Positions 42,470 through 51,728 are shown, numbered from the stretch's first letter. The stretch is 64,000 nt of DNA from Arcticibacter sp045629565 (GCF_045629565.1 NZ_JAZQRL010000033.1:1-64000); one strand, 5' to 3'. A program made the numbers and translations. The notes: a model not told the origin generated them from the sequence alone.

Positions 42470-43060
42470 ATGCTTGACGAAAAGACTATTAATCATTACA
42501 AGGATTTCTTCGAACTGGAGCTGACCGAACTCCTTTCTTTACTGAGTCTGACACGTGAGAAAAGTTTAAAGGAGGGTGACGTGTATATACAGGAAGGTTC
42601 ACTTACCAGGAGGCTTGCGTATATACAGAAAGGGCTGATCCGGACGGTATATCTCAAGGAGAATGGTGATGAGACAACGATGTTATTAAGATGGGAAGAT
42701 CAGTTTTTTAGTTCCTATGACAGCATTTTTTTCAACCGTCCGTCGAGGTTTACTTACCAGGCCCTGGAAGATACAGTAGTTCTGGAAGCAAACTATGATG
42801 ATTTTATGGATTTTTTAAACACTCATCCGAGATTTGCGAAGGCAAAAGATTTTTTCCTGATCAGTATGTTGGCTGAGGCTATGGAGCGGGTAGAATCATT
42901 TGTTCTGATGACTCCGGAAGAGCGTTATTTAAATTTGATAAAGGACAAGGGTGATATCGTTCAACGTTGTCAAGACAAACACCTGGCGACATGGCTCGGC
43001 ATTACGCCGGTGTCGCTTAGCAGGATCAGAAAGAGAATTGCAGAGGGCGGGGAGCGTTAA
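42470..43060 (+). CDS. Crp/Fnr family transcriptional regulator
   Basis: A 196-aa protein with a cyclic-nucleotide-binding-like fold (about 10-120: GDVYIQEGSLTRRLAYIQKGLIR). The usual RE..GE and RTA contacts are not clear, so cAMP binding is doubtful. The C-terminal HTH is LATWLGITPVSLSRIRKRI. Such short Crp relatives are common in Bacteroidota as stand-alone regulators. It follows the oxidoreductase gene and likely controls it or the desaturase gene. Confidence 0.88.
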   Translation: MLDEKTINHYKDFFELELTELLSLLSLTREKSLKEGDVYIQEGSLTRRLAYIQKGLIRTVYLKENGDETTMLLRWEDQFFSSYDSIFFNRPSRFTYQALEDTVVLEANYDDFMDFLNTHPRFAKAKDFFLISMLAEAMERVESFVLMTPEERYLNLIKDKGDIVQRCQDKHLATWLGITPVSLSRIRKRIAEGGER

Positions 43061-43096
43061 TTAACTTTTGTTAACTGGCATGACATCATACTGCCC

Positions 43097-43104
43097 TAGC
43101 TTTG
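43097..43104 (+). promoter_or_regulatory. -7 box TAGCTTTG of the desaturase-like gene
   Basis: TAGCTTTG ends 17 bp before the ATG at 43122. It supports that start and an independent transcript. Confidence 0.6.
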
Positions 43105-43121
43105 TGTATTCACACAAGGGT

Positions 43122-43886
43122 ATGGAAAATTTCATGGAGATATTTATAGGCCTGTTCGCGGTTTCGGCGATCAGGTACTTTTTGGTAGCGGGCATAGCAT
43201 TCTTTCTGGTGTATAAGTTGCTGGACCGAAAGCTTAGCAAGTCGAAGATTCAGTCACGCCTGGCAAGCGGCCAGGATTTCAGGCGGGAAATCTTCCATTC
43301 CATGCAGAGTACCGCGATCATGTCGGGGGTTGCCTTTGTGGTGCTCTTTACTGACTTGAAGCATTTTACGCTTATTTACGATGATTTGTCCAGTTTTGGA
43401 TACTGGTATCTCCCGGTCAGCGTGGCGTTGAGCCTGGTTGTTCATGATACGTATTTCTACTGGATGCACCGCTTCCTGCATCATCCCAGGATCTTCCGTT
43501 ATGCCCACCTCATACACCATAAGTCTGTTAACCCGTCGCCCTGGGCCTCGTACTCGTTTCATGTTATCGAGGCCTTCACAGAAGGTGCAATATTGGTAGT
43601 GCTGGCGATGGTATTGCCGATGCATCCCCTGGCGATTGCGCTGTTTGTATTCGCGGGGTTTGTTATAAACGTGTATGGGCATCTTGGTTACGAGATTATG
43701 CCGCGCGGATTTAGAAAGACCTGGCTTTTTGAGGTGATCAATACGTCTACCCATCATAATATGCACCATAGCAAGTTCAAAGGAAACTACGGACTGTACT
43801 TCAGATTCTGGGACCAGGTGATGGGTACGGAGCATCCGGAGTACGTCAGGGAGTATGATCGTCTTCAAAAACAGCGGTTTGAATAA
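43122..43886 (+). CDS. sterol desaturase family membrane protein
   Basis: 254 aa from the ATG at 43122; the longer frame from 43068 starts inside the region before the promoter box. Di-iron histidine clusters: HDTYFYWMHRFLHH, HLIHHKSVNPSPW and HNMHHSKF. At least four membrane helices. It belongs to the fatty acid hydroxylase superfamily, distinct from the 214-aa protein at 16.9 kb. The product may be a hydroxylated lipid or a carotenoid. The gene is preceded by the Crp-type regulator. Confidence 0.88.
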   Translation: MENFMEIFIGLFAVSAIRYFLVAGIAFFLVYKLLDRKLSKSKIQSRLASGQDFRREIFHSMQSTAIMSGVAFVVLFTDLKHFTLIYDDLSSFGYWYLPVSVALSLVVHDTYFYWMHRFLHHPRIFRYAHLIHHKSVNPSPWASYSFHVIEAFTEGAILVVLAMVLPMHPLAIALFVFAGFVINVYGHLGYEIMPRGFRKTWLFEVINTSTHHNMHHSKFKGNYGLYFRFWDQVMGTEHPEYVREYDRLQKQRFE

Positions 43887-43898
43887 AGCTGCAGATCA

Positions 43899-44213
43899 CT
43901 AAGGCGCTGTGGTTGTGCCCGATGTCTGTGGTTTTACGGGCTGAGGTACAGGCGGATCGGTCGGTCTTGGGCTGGGAGTAGGGTCTACGGGCCTTGGCGT
44001 CTCCTCTCTGAAGGGTGTGGAATCTACCTTACCCGGTGTTTTTCCTGGTGCCGGTATCGGTAAGCTATCGGCATCAGTTTTCTTATTGTCTATCGTGTCC
44101 TGTAAAATGAAATGACCTGGTAAAAGGCCTGGATCTCTCAGGTTTCCGGCGGCACTGAGGCCGAGGGCGACTGCCAGCGATGTTGCAAGTGTTAACAATA
44201 TCTGGGTTTTCAT
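43899..44213 (-). CDS. secreted proline-rich small protein
   Basis: A 104-aa protein with a signal peptide (LLTLATSLAVALGLSAAG). The rest is low-complexity, rich in P, T and D (PGKTPGKVDSTPF, PTDPPVPQPVKPQ), without cysteine. No recognised domain. Possibly a periplasmic spacer protein. It faces the desaturase gene, 12 bp between stops. Confidence 0.6.
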   Translation of the reverse strand: MKTQILLTLATSLAVALGLSAAGNLRDPGLLPGHFILQDTIDNKKTDADSLPIPAPGKTPGKVDSTPFREETPRPVDPTPSPRPTDPPVPQPVKPQTSGTTTAP

Positions 44214-44284
44214 AATTTTCGTGTATATACTGATCCTTTCCTAAAACCATGCCAAAGAGGCCGACAGGAATGTTACAGAGGATA

Positions 44285-44316
44285 TTTGTCCTACTGTATT
44301 AAGAAAGGTATCTTTG
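44285..44316 (+). promoter_or_regulatory. promoter of the 49-aa gene
   Basis: TTTG at 44285-44288, 20 bp, TATCTTTG at 44309-44316. This is the best match to TTTG-N20-TAnnTTTG in the window. The ATG is 7 bp further on. Confidence 0.75.
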
Positions 44317-44323
44317 GGGTTAG

Positions 44324-44473
44324 ATGAATACGAACAAGTGGTTAAATAGGACATTGAACGATCAGTCTGCAAGACAGTTGCAGATTGCAATGGCCATATT
44401 TTGCCGTTTTCTTTCCTCTCAGTATCGTCTTGGAGATTCGTTTTTGAAAAGTAGTAAGGACTTCATTAAGTAA
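44324..44473 (+). CDS. small protein, 49 aa
   Basis: ATG at 44324 to TAA at 44471-44473. The peptide begins MNTNKWLNRTLNDQSARQLQ and ends GDSFLKSSKDFIK. It is basic, with one amphipathic helix and a central hydrophobic stretch (IAMAIFCRFL) but no clear membrane helix. A near-consensus promoter and a hairpin bracket it exactly, so it is very probably expressed. Too short for usual ORF cut-offs. No family recognised. Confidence 0.65.
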   Translation: MNTNKWLNRTLNDQSARQLQIAMAIFCRFLSSQYRLGDSFLKSSKDFIK

Positions 44474-44474
44474 G

Positions 44475-44499
44475 CCCCAGCCTCTTTCGAGGTGTGGGG
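44475..44499 (+). terminator. hairpin after the 49-aa gene
   Basis: CCCCA-G-CCTC, loop TTTC, GAGG-TG-TGGGG. It starts one base after the stop codon. No U-tract follows, so the strength is uncertain. Confidence 0.55.
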
Positions 44500-44544
44500 A
44501 TCTGTTAGTCTTAGCAATATTTCAAACTTTTAATCTTAATCAAC

Positions 44545-44736
44545 ATGCTTTCCCGGCTTATTATCTGCCTTTCGCTGGCTACAGATCTGTGTATACTGTT
44601 GCTGGCCATTTTCGTAGCGAAACCGCTATGGATTCTGCTTCTTATCATTTTGTCTGCCTCAATAAAGGGTTGGTATAAGTACCGCCTTTCCAGCAGGAAA
44701 ATCGACAGCTTCTTTAGACCAAAGCAGCTGTACTAG
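44545..44736 (+). CDS. small membrane protein, 63 aa
   Basis: Two hydrophobic stretches (LIICLSLATDLCILLLAIFV and LWILLLIILSASI) and a basic C-terminus (KYRLSSRKIDSFFRPK). No family recognised. It lies between the 49-aa gene and the GreA-like gene on the same strand, with no promoter box of its own. Confidence 0.55.
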   Translation: MLSRLIICLSLATDLCILLLAIFVAKPLWILLLIILSASIKGWYKYRLSSRKIDSFFRPKQLY

Positions 44737-44803
44737 CCTTTTTTCCGAAGCTACTTGGCTTACGGGCAGGCATTCTATGGTTATACCCTAAAATTTAAAA
44801 TAT

Positions 44804-45202
44804 ATGACAACTACAACAAATCAAGCAACTGAAGGTATTATTCTGTCCACTGGTGTTTATGACCTTTTAAAAGATCAGATCCGCAGAAGAAAGCTGAGTA
44901 AGTTTAATGAAGCAAAGCTGGAGCGCGAACTGAGAAATGCTACGCAGGTTCTAAGGCGCGACCTTCCTGCAAACGTGGTGACAGCAGATACGCGGGTGAC
45001 TGTGAAAGACCTCGAAACGGGTGCAGAAACAACGTATAAACTTGTTGGACCGACGAAGGCGAGAAGAAAGAATGAGACCATGTCGATCTTGTCGCCAATT
45101 GCGGTTGCAATGCTGGGATATTCTTCAGGATCTCAGGTACAATGGGAAATGGAAGATGGTATCAGGAACTACCAGATCATAGAAGTAGCTCCATTAAAGT
45201 AG
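44804..45202 (+). CDS. GreA/GreB-family (Rnk-like) transcription factor
   Basis: A 132-aa protein made of a short N-terminal region and the GreA/GreB C-terminal FKBP-like domain (VTADTRVTVKDLETGAETTYKLVG, then ILSPIAVAMLGYSSGSQVQW). The long GreA coiled coil is reduced to a short helix, as in Rnk-type proteins, so it probably binds RNA polymerase without RNA cleavage. It is bounded by a strong terminator. Confidence 0.85.
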   Translation: MTTTTNQATEGIILSTGVYDLLKDQIRRRKLSKFNEAKLERELRNATQVLRRDLPANVVTADTRVTVKDLETGAETTYKLVGPTKARRKNETMSILSPIAVAMLGYSSGSQVQWEMEDGIRNYQIIEVAPLK

Positions 45203-45212
45203 TATAAGTGAA

Positions 45213-45265
45213 TTATACCGGCTCCCGGGCGAACGGACTACCTTTAGTCGGGAGCCGGTGTATAA
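45213..45265. terminator. long-stem terminator between convergent genes
   Basis: TTATACCGGCTCCCG (45213-45227) pairs with CGGGAGCCGGTGTATAA (45249-45265), nearly perfect over 15 bp. It lies between the GreA-like gene and the leftward rtcB gene and can act on both. Confidence 0.75.
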
Positions 45266-45266
45266 T

Positions 45267-46721
45267 CTAATCTTCAGGTCTTTCTTTTGGTGCGGCCATC
45301 CGTACGATTCGCGGCTGGAAATCGGCAATAATATCTACCAGGTCCCGTTGGGCGTTCATAACTGCGTGGATGTCTTTATAAGCCATTGGTGCCTCGTCTA
45401 TGTCGCTGCCTATCAGTGTTATATCGTTATTTATGAGCTCTTGCGCGATCAACAGCCGGTCAAGTGTTTTGAAGGCGGCATTGCGGCTCATAAGCCGCCC
45501 CGCACCATGTGATGCTGAGTTGATGGAACTGGCATTACCTTTCCCGCGGACGACAAATCCCGATGTGCTCATGCTTCCCGGAATAATACCAAAGACTCCA
45601 TCTCCGGCAGGCGTTGCCCCTTTCCGGTGAACCATGACCTCTGTTCCATCAGCAAGCTTTTCTTTCCATGCAAAATTATGATGGTTTTCAATGCGCAGCA
45701 GGGGCTGGTGATTCAGGGCTTTGGATATTTTGTTATGGATCTCATGGTGGTTTGCACTGGCATATTCGCCGGCAAGGTTCATCGCGATCCAGTATTCTTG
45801 TCCTTCTTCTTTATCCAGGTCAAGCCATGCCAGGTGTTTTGCCTGGGCTGGGAGGCGCATCTTATCCATTGCTACCTTGGAATAATGGTTTGCGATGTTC
45901 CCGCCGAAGCCTCTGGATCCTGAGTGGGATAGCAATGCGAGATAGTTGCCGGGTGGTAAGCCCTGGATTTCGTTTGACCTGACTTGAAGTTCTCCCCACT
46001 CGACGAAGTGATTACCGGTACCCGAGGTACCCAGCTGCGCAAATGCTTTGTCTCTCAGTCCGCGAATGACCTTAGTCTCTTTCCATGTACTCTTGTCAAA
46101 TAGCGAAGTGTCGAAATGAGTTTTAGTAGTGCCCCCCATTCCGAAGACGGTATGTTTCATAAGAAGGCTCTTAAGCCTATCTTTTTCACTGTCGACTACG
46201 GTCGATGGTAAATCGAAGATGCTCAGACACATTCTGCAGGCGATGTCAACACCTACGGCGAAAGGAATTATGGTATTGGGGCTGGTGGCGAGGACTCCTC
46301 CAATGGGCAGGCCATAGCCCTGATGGGCATCGGGCATCAGGGCACCAGCGATGGACACTGGCAGTTGCATCGCTGTTTCCATTTGGGCTAAGGCTCCTGC
46401 CTCAATGTGTTCGGCACCAAAGATAGGATATCGAACAGCTTCCGTTTGGAGAGGGATCTCGGTTGCTTGGTTAATTTCAGCGCTGCCCCGCTGCTTGATT
46501 AGAGAAATTCGTTCGGCAAGTTCTTTAAACTTGCCTATATCGGAGTTCAGGAAGGCCTTCGGATCTTCGATTAGTTTTCCAAGTTTGTCGACGATCTGTA
46601 CCTTAGTCATCGCGCCGTATTTTAGTAGCTTGTTGGCTTCGCGGCTAAAATCTGCCAATAACTGTGCGTCCTCAATTCCAAGAGCCTTAAGCTCATTATT
46701 GCTTATCTTGACTTTTCCCAT
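45267..46721 (-). CDS. rtcB: RtcB family RNA ligase
   Basis: A 484-aa RtcB. It joins 2',3'-cyclic phosphate and 5'-OH RNA ends using GTP and manganese. Motifs: MPDAHQGYGLPIGGV, GVDIACRM (the metal Cys is kept, but it reads A-C-R where the usual form is G-C-G), TSGTGNHFVEWGEL, SHSGSRGFG, RKGATPAGDG, and the guanylated His in SHGAGRLMSR (about 405). All catalytic positions seem intact. No archease is adjacent. It is a separate transcript. Confidence 0.95.
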   Translation of the reverse strand: MGKVKISNNELKALGIEDAQLLADFSREANKLLKYGAMTKVQIVDKLGKLIEDPKAFLNSDIGKFKELAERISLIKQRGSAEINQATEIPLQTEAVRYPIFGAEHIEAGALAQMETAMQLPVSIAGALMPDAHQGYGLPIGGVLATSPNTIIPFAVGVDIACRMCLSIFDLPSTVVDSEKDRLKSLLMKHTVFGMGGTTKTHFDTSLFDKSTWKETKVIRGLRDKAFAQLGTSGTGNHFVEWGELQVRSNEIQGLPPGNYLALLSHSGSRGFGGNIANHYSKVAMDKMRLPAQAKHLAWLDLDKEEGQEYWIAMNLAGEYASANHHEIHNKISKALNHQPLLRIENHHNFAWKEKLADGTEVMVHRKGATPAGDGVFGIIPGSMSTSGFVVRGKGNASSINSASHGAGRLMSRNAAFKTLDRLLIAQELINNDITLIGSDIDEAPMAYKDIHAVMNAQRDLVDIIADFQPRIVRMAAPKERPED

Positions 46722-46802
46722 CCTTGCTGATTTTAATTACTCAATGCTTTAGGAAGCAGTTGACTTGCTAACATCTGCCGATGGCTTATAACGTTTGGGA
46801 TG

Positions 46803-47414
46803 CTAATCAGTTTGCTGTTGTTCTGCTCCCTCGCTGGTTTTAAAGACCATATGAGAGTAAGCGATGTTTAGAAAGTGTCGTATACCTTGTTCTCTAAATC
46901 CCATGCGTTCGTAAAATTTCTTTGCTTTGGAGTTTTCGGGATTTACCAAAAGCCCGATGCGACGATGCCCGAGTGCTGTTCCTCTTTTAATGCCTGCTTC
47001 TAACAGCTGAGTACCTAAACCGTATCCCTGCTTTTCGGGAGACACACCGATGGTGTCTATATAGAACTCCCCGGGACCTGTTTCGCTGTCAATTTTTGTT
47101 GTGACGATTCCCCGTGAGTTCAGGTAATCCAGAATGGGTTGGCGAAGCTCATACAACTTGGCACCATCATAGGCTGTCAGGGACCCGCAGACGCCCTGTT
47201 CATCTTCAAATACCAGCGTGTTTTGATAGCTGTATTGATTTTCAGGCAAGCGAATGAAACGTTCGAGAAACGGAAGCTCCGAATACGGATCTTCCGCGCC
47301 TGTAAGTTTTGAAACAACTTCTGCCATCGCCTGCATCATGAGATTGGCTATAGCCTGGCTGTCGGTCTGAACTGCTTCCCTGATTCGAAATTTTGCCTTT
47401 GTCTGCCTGATCAT
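46803..47414 (-). CDS. GNAT family N-acetyltransferase
   Basis: A 203-aa acetyltransferase. Acetyl-CoA loop region IGVSPEKQGYGLGTQLLEAG, and the late motif NSKAKKFYERMGFREQG. The extra N-terminal part suggests a specific acceptor, unknown. It starts 3 bp after the GH2 gene stop and is its operon partner. Confidence 0.9.
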   Translation of the reverse strand: MIRQTKAKFRIREAVQTDSQAIANLMMQAMAEVVSKLTGAEDPYSELPFLERFIRLPENQYSYQNTLVFEDEQGVCGSLTAYDGAKLYELRQPILDYLNSRGIVTTKIDSETGPGEFYIDTIGVSPEKQGYGLGTQLLEAGIKRGTALGHRRIGLLVNPENSKAKKFYERMGFREQGIRHFLNIAYSHMVFKTSEGAEQQQTD

Positions 47415-47417
47415 TTG

Positions 47418-49853
47418 TTATTTAACTTCTATTGTCGTTTCCACCGCTTTCAGCCACGGTGATGAGAACCTCACTTTCACTTGTCCGGCTTTTCCTGTAG
47501 CCTGGATGTAGCTCAGGATCTTTCCATGATATACCCGGTGGGTATTATCGGTATAATCAGACATATCGGTATTATTGCTTGCTTCCAGAGCCAGAAGGGT
47601 TGCAGGTCCTTCGATTTGGCAGGTCACCTCGTTGTCAGACAATACTACCGGAATACCATCTTCATCGACCACCTGCAGATAGATTTGAGCTAATCCCTGG
47701 TCTTTAGTGATGGATTTCTCGCCTGCCTTAATGGTCAATGCATATGGCTGCTTAGAGGTAGTCAATGCGTACCTTGCGATTTCCTCATTGTTTTTGTTCA
47801 GCGCAACAGCTTCTAGCTTGCCCGCAGCATAGGGGATGTCCCAGGAGATGATTCCATATTCATCGTTATATGGTTTCTGTTCGCCTATGGCTTTTCCGTT
47901 TAAGAGAAGTTTTGCGCTGGCACCATTGGTATAGCAGACTACACGGATTTGCTGGCCATCCTGATAGTTCCAGATAGGCCAGGCATCCATTGATGGTTCA
48001 TCATTTGCCCGTCTCTTGTTTGTTGGCACTGGGTAGGTGCCTGCATAAGCCATTGGTTTCTCAGACCAGAGAGATTGACGGAAGAAGCCTCTGGGTTTGA
48101 TGAAGCCTCCGAAATCAAGCAGGCCGGAGTAGAATCCGCGCGAGGGCCATGCTCCTGATTCACCGAGATAATCGATCCCTGTCCATAGGAATTGTCCGAA
48201 TATATGCTCATTATCTCTAACCGCCTTCCATGCGGCATAATCATGACGGTTTTCGCTGCCATATATCACACGTTTGGGGTATTTTTTATGGTCGGAGTCG
48301 TAACGGTTTTCTGTGTAATTGTATCCCGCAATGTCGAGAGTTCCGGGGTATGCTGTTTCGTTCGACATGGCAACACCGGCCAGGCCCGCTGTGACGGGAC
48401 GTGATCGGTCATGTTGTTTGACAACTGCGGCGAGGCGTTTGGCAATTACTCCCAGTTCCATAGCATCAGGGGCATCTTTTTTGAAGCCGCCGTATATTGC
48501 CTGGGTGAATCCATCAGCTTGAGTACCTGCGAGGATGGGGTGTGAATAAGGGTCATTAGGGTAGTCTACCTCGTTTCCGATACTCCAGGCAAATACCGAA
48601 ATGTGATTCCTGTCGCGCTTTACCATATCAGCCAGGTCTCTTTCGCCCCATTCTTCAAAGAAATCAAAGGTTCCCTGGTATCCGGGAGTACCTACGTTCC
48701 AGCCTTCAAGCCATTTACGTTTAGGGAACCTCCATTCATCGAATGCTTCGTTCATCACCAGAAGTCCCAGTTCATCACAGAGCTGATAGAGATCAGGTGC
48801 CTGTGGATTGTGACTTGTTCTGACTGCGTTAACTCCGAGTTCCTTTAGTGTTTCCAGCCTTCTCTTCCATACTTCCCGTGGTACTGCGGAACCAAGGGCT
48901 CCCGCATCATGATGCAGACAGACGCCTTTCATCTTCATCCACTGATTATTCAGGGCGAATCCTTTGTCAGGGTCAAATGTAAATGACCGGAATCCGGTTT
49001 TGGTAGTACTCTGGTCGATGACCTTGCGATCTTTAGTAACGGTTGTTCGTAATGTGTAAAGATTGGGATTGTCGATGCTCCAAAGACGAGGATTGCTGAC
49101 CTGGAGGGAATGGCTGATCTTTCCTTTGCTGTTGGCAGCTACCTTCAAGGTTTTGCTTCCTTTTGAAACGGATCTGCCTTCGGGTGAGAACAACTCATTG
49201 GTTATGGTGACGGAAGAATTTGCGCCGGCATAGTTGTCGATTTCGACGTCAACATTCAGTGAGGACTGTTGCTTGCCGACGATTGGGTAGGCGAAAACTC
49301 CCCATTGAGCAATATGTGTCGGGTTCGCATAGATCACCCAAACATCACGGTATATGCCCGAACCTGTATACCATCTGGAGTCGGCCGATTGGCTATGATC
49401 TACGCGTACAGCGATAGTATTCTCCTTGCCAAAGGAGATGTAGGGCGTCACGTCATACATAAAAGAGATGTAACCATTTGGTCTTTTGCCTACCAGTTTA
49501 CCATTGATGAAAACTTCGCTGCGATTGTAGACGCCTTCGAAGTACAAATATACTTTCTGGCTTTTCATGGCAGATGGGACGGACAAGGACCTGCGGTACC
49601 ATCCGATTCCACCAGGTAAATAACCGGTAGCACTGGCAAGGGTAGGACTGAGTTGTGATTTTACCGACCAGTCGTGAGGAATATTGACCGACTGCCACTT
49701 GCTGTCATCAAATTCAGGCATGGCCGCGTTTGATGAAGGTTGAAGACTGAACTTCCAATCGGAAATGATCTTCTCAGGTTTGCCAAAAGAAACCTGAGCA
49801 GAAGCGATACACGAGAAGCAAATCGATAGCGCGAAGAGACAAAGGAATTTCAT
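47418..49853 (-). CDS. secreted glycoside hydrolase family 2 (beta-galactosidase type)
   Basis: An 811-aa exported enzyme with a signal peptide (LCLFALSICFSCIASAQ). It has the GH2 sandwich (30-170), immunoglobulin-like (180-285) and TIM-barrel domains. Acid/base Glu in SIGNEVDYPND (about 428), nucleophile Glu in IYGSENRHDY (about 531). A C-terminal extension of the DUF4982 type ends the protein. The substrate is probably a beta-galactoside or similar plant glycan. It precedes a GNAT gene. Confidence 0.93.
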   Translation of the reverse strand: MKFLCLFALSICFSCIASAQVSFGKPEKIISDWKFSLQPSSNAAMPEFDDSKWQSVNIPHDWSVKSQLSPTLASATGYLPGGIGWYRRSLSVPSAMKSQKVYLYFEGVYNRSEVFINGKLVGKRPNGYISFMYDVTPYISFGKENTIAVRVDHSQSADSRWYTGSGIYRDVWVIYANPTHIAQWGVFAYPIVGKQQSSLNVDVEIDNYAGANSSVTITNELFSPEGRSVSKGSKTLKVAANSKGKISHSLQVSNPRLWSIDNPNLYTLRTTVTKDRKVIDQSTTKTGFRSFTFDPDKGFALNNQWMKMKGVCLHHDAGALGSAVPREVWKRRLETLKELGVNAVRTSHNPQAPDLYQLCDELGLLVMNEAFDEWRFPKRKWLEGWNVGTPGYQGTFDFFEEWGERDLADMVKRDRNHISVFAWSIGNEVDYPNDPYSHPILAGTQADGFTQAIYGGFKKDAPDAMELGVIAKRLAAVVKQHDRSRPVTAGLAGVAMSNETAYPGTLDIAGYNYTENRYDSDHKKYPKRVIYGSENRHDYAAWKAVRDNEHIFGQFLWTGIDYLGESGAWPSRGFYSGLLDFGGFIKPRGFFRQSLWSEKPMAYAGTYPVPTNKRRANDEPSMDAWPIWNYQDGQQIRVVCYTNGASAKLLLNGKAIGEQKPYNDEYGIISWDIPYAAGKLEAVALNKNNEEIARYALTTSKQPYALTIKAGEKSITKDQGLAQIYLQVVDEDGIPVVLSDNEVTCQIEGPATLLALEASNNTDMSDYTDNTHRVYHGKILSYIQATGKAGQVKVRFSSPWLKAVETTIEVK

Positions 49854-50031
49854 TGATTAATGGGTTTATACGGTGTGACACAAATATCCAACAAAACCTT
49901 TATCAGTGAGGGGGGTATATCGTATAAAATGGGGGGTATATTGCGTCTCCTTTAGCAAAATGCGCGTTTCGAGCTGAATTGGAGAGAGGAGTGGTAATCA
50001 CCGGCGGAGTGGAGCTCCGCCGGTGAAGATA

Positions 50032-50895
50032 CTATTCTGCCTGTTGATCAGGTGCTTTTCCAATCAGATCCATAAACTGATCCAGTTTAGGGGTAATGAT
50101 GATTTGGGTGCGCCTGTTCTTTGCTTTTCCGTCGTTAGTGTTGTTGTCTGCGATGGGGTTGTATTCTCCGCGGCCACCGGCAGTCAGACGTTTCGGATCT
50201 ACTCCGTAGTTTTTCTGTAGAGCTTGTACAACGGATGATGCTCGCAATGCACTAAGATCCCAGTTGTTGCGGATGTTGGGCTGAGAGATAGGTACATTAT
50301 CGGTATTGCCTTCGATCAGAACGTCGTAGTTGCTATAGTCCTTGATGATTTTGGCGATTTTACTGAGCGTTTCACCCGCCCTGCTGGATATTTCGTAGCT
50401 TCCTGAATTATAGAGCATGTTATCAGACAAAGATATGTAAACAACGCCTTTCAGAACCTGCACGTTCACATCTTTCATCTCTTGCTGGCTTAAAGATCTG
50501 GTTAAGTTATTAGTGAGCACCAGATTTAGCGAGTCACTCTTGTTTTTGGTGTTGACGAGTTGCTGGATGTATTTATTAGAACTATTAATCTCGTCTACCA
50601 GCTTGGATATGTTTACATTTCCCTGGCTGGTGGAATTTAAGCATTTGTTAAGTGCCTCTTGCAGGGCTCTGAGGTTAGTCCTCTCGGAAGCAAGCTGTTC
50701 CTCCAGGCTCTTTACTCTGTCGCCTGCCACAGCCAGGCTTCGTTCAGTAAGCAGATACTTCTGCCGAACTTCCCTGGTATCGCTTTGCAGTTTATCGTAG
50801 CTGCTTTGCAGGCTATCGTATTTCTTGTTGCTTACGCATCCCTGAAGCACGACTGACAGCACTAGTACAGCTATAACGGATAATCGAGTTTTCAT
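50032..50895 (-). CDS. OmpA family lipoprotein
   Basis: The ATG at 50895 gives 287 aa with lipobox VVLQGC. A long coiled coil (about 25-110: KYDSLQSSYDKLQSD, KSLEEQLASERTNL) is followed by an OmpA-like peptidoglycan-binding domain (about 165-270: DVLIEGNTDNVPIS, SALRASSVVQAL, NRRTQIIITP). It probably anchors the outer membrane to the wall and spans the periplasm. Confidence 0.92.
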   Translation of the reverse strand: MKTRLSVIAVLVLSVVLQGCVSNKKYDSLQSSYDKLQSDTREVRQKYLLTERSLAVAGDRVKSLEEQLASERTNLRALQEALNKCLNSTSQGNVNISKLVDEINSSNKYIQQLVNTKNKSDSLNLVLTNNLTRSLSQQEMKDVNVQVLKGVVYISLSDNMLYNSGSYEISSRAGETLSKIAKIIKDYSNYDVLIEGNTDNVPISQPNIRNNWDLSALRASSVVQALQKNYGVDPKRLTAGGRGEYNPIADNNTNDGKAKNRRTQIIITPKLDQFMDLIGKAPDQQAE

Positions 50896-50987
50896 ATACT
50901 TTACCTTAAAATTGTTTAACACTAGCTTATTAACTGCTTTTTAAGTCTAAATGTTTATCAGATCAAGGTACATGGCTGACAATCAGA

Positions 50988-51728
50988 TTATAAGTTTACT
51001 GCATCTATCCACTTTCTTGCCATTAGCTCGTGGCCGGCAGGCATAGGGTGTACTCCATCCCAGATCCAGTATTCGGCAGGCGCCTTCCTGGCCGCTTCAT
51101 CAAAATGAGCTTGGAAAGGGACAAAGATCGCATCGAATTCTTTCGCAAGATTCTTTGCCTCTTCCTGCCGTTTGGATATGTGGTCGTGCCATTCGTTCCA
51201 GTTGGTTTTGATCTTTCCAACTGGAAGTATAAAGGGCTCGCCGATGACGAGTTGTGTCTCCGGAAGCTTGTTTTTTGTTTCTGACAACAGTTTTCGATAG
51301 TCTGAAGTATATGAGTTGACGGAATATCCCGGTTTATTATCCATTTCGGCACTGGTGTCGTTGACTCCGACGAGGATGCTCAGCAAATCTGGTGCAAGAT
51401 CCAGCGTGTCCGCTTGCCATCTGGAGGCCAGGTTCGGAACCGTGTTTCCACTGACACCCCGGTTGAAGAAATGATAGTTCATGTTTGGCTTTTCATAGCC
51501 TAAGCGGCTGGCTATGATGAAGGCATAGCCATGACCCATGACATGATTCCAGTCCAGGTTCCTGCTTCTTCCGCCGTCGGTTATTGAATCCCCCTGAAAG
51601 AGAATTTTCGCTCCTTTTGGCAGGGCGTACGTTCTGGTACTAGGATTTCCAAAAGCCGGTGCATTAATTAAAGATACGGTGCTTACTGCGACGGATGCTT
51701 TGATAAAGTTCCTTCTGTTTATGTTCAT
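50988..51728 (-). CDS. SGNH/GDSL hydrolase, Tat-exported
   Basis: The ATG at 51728 gives 246 aa with a Tat signal (NRRNFIKASVAVSTVSL). Block I is ILFQGDSITDGGR (Ser), block III is SILVGVNDTS (Asn) and block V is WDGVHPMPAGH (Asp/His). It is a secreted esterase or carbohydrate deacetylase. The gene stands alone, near the OmpA lipoprotein gene. Confidence 0.92.
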   Translation of the reverse strand: MNINRRNFIKASVAVSTVSLINAPAFGNPSTRTYALPKGAKILFQGDSITDGGRSRNLDWNHVMGHGYAFIIASRLGYEKPNMNYHFFNRGVSGNTVPNLASRWQADTLDLAPDLLSILVGVNDTSAEMDNKPGYSVNSYTSDYRKLLSETKNKLPETQLVIGEPFILPVGKIKTNWNEWHDHISKRQEEAKNLAKEFDAIFVPFQAHFDEAARKAPAEYWIWDGVHPMPAGHELMARKWIDAVNL

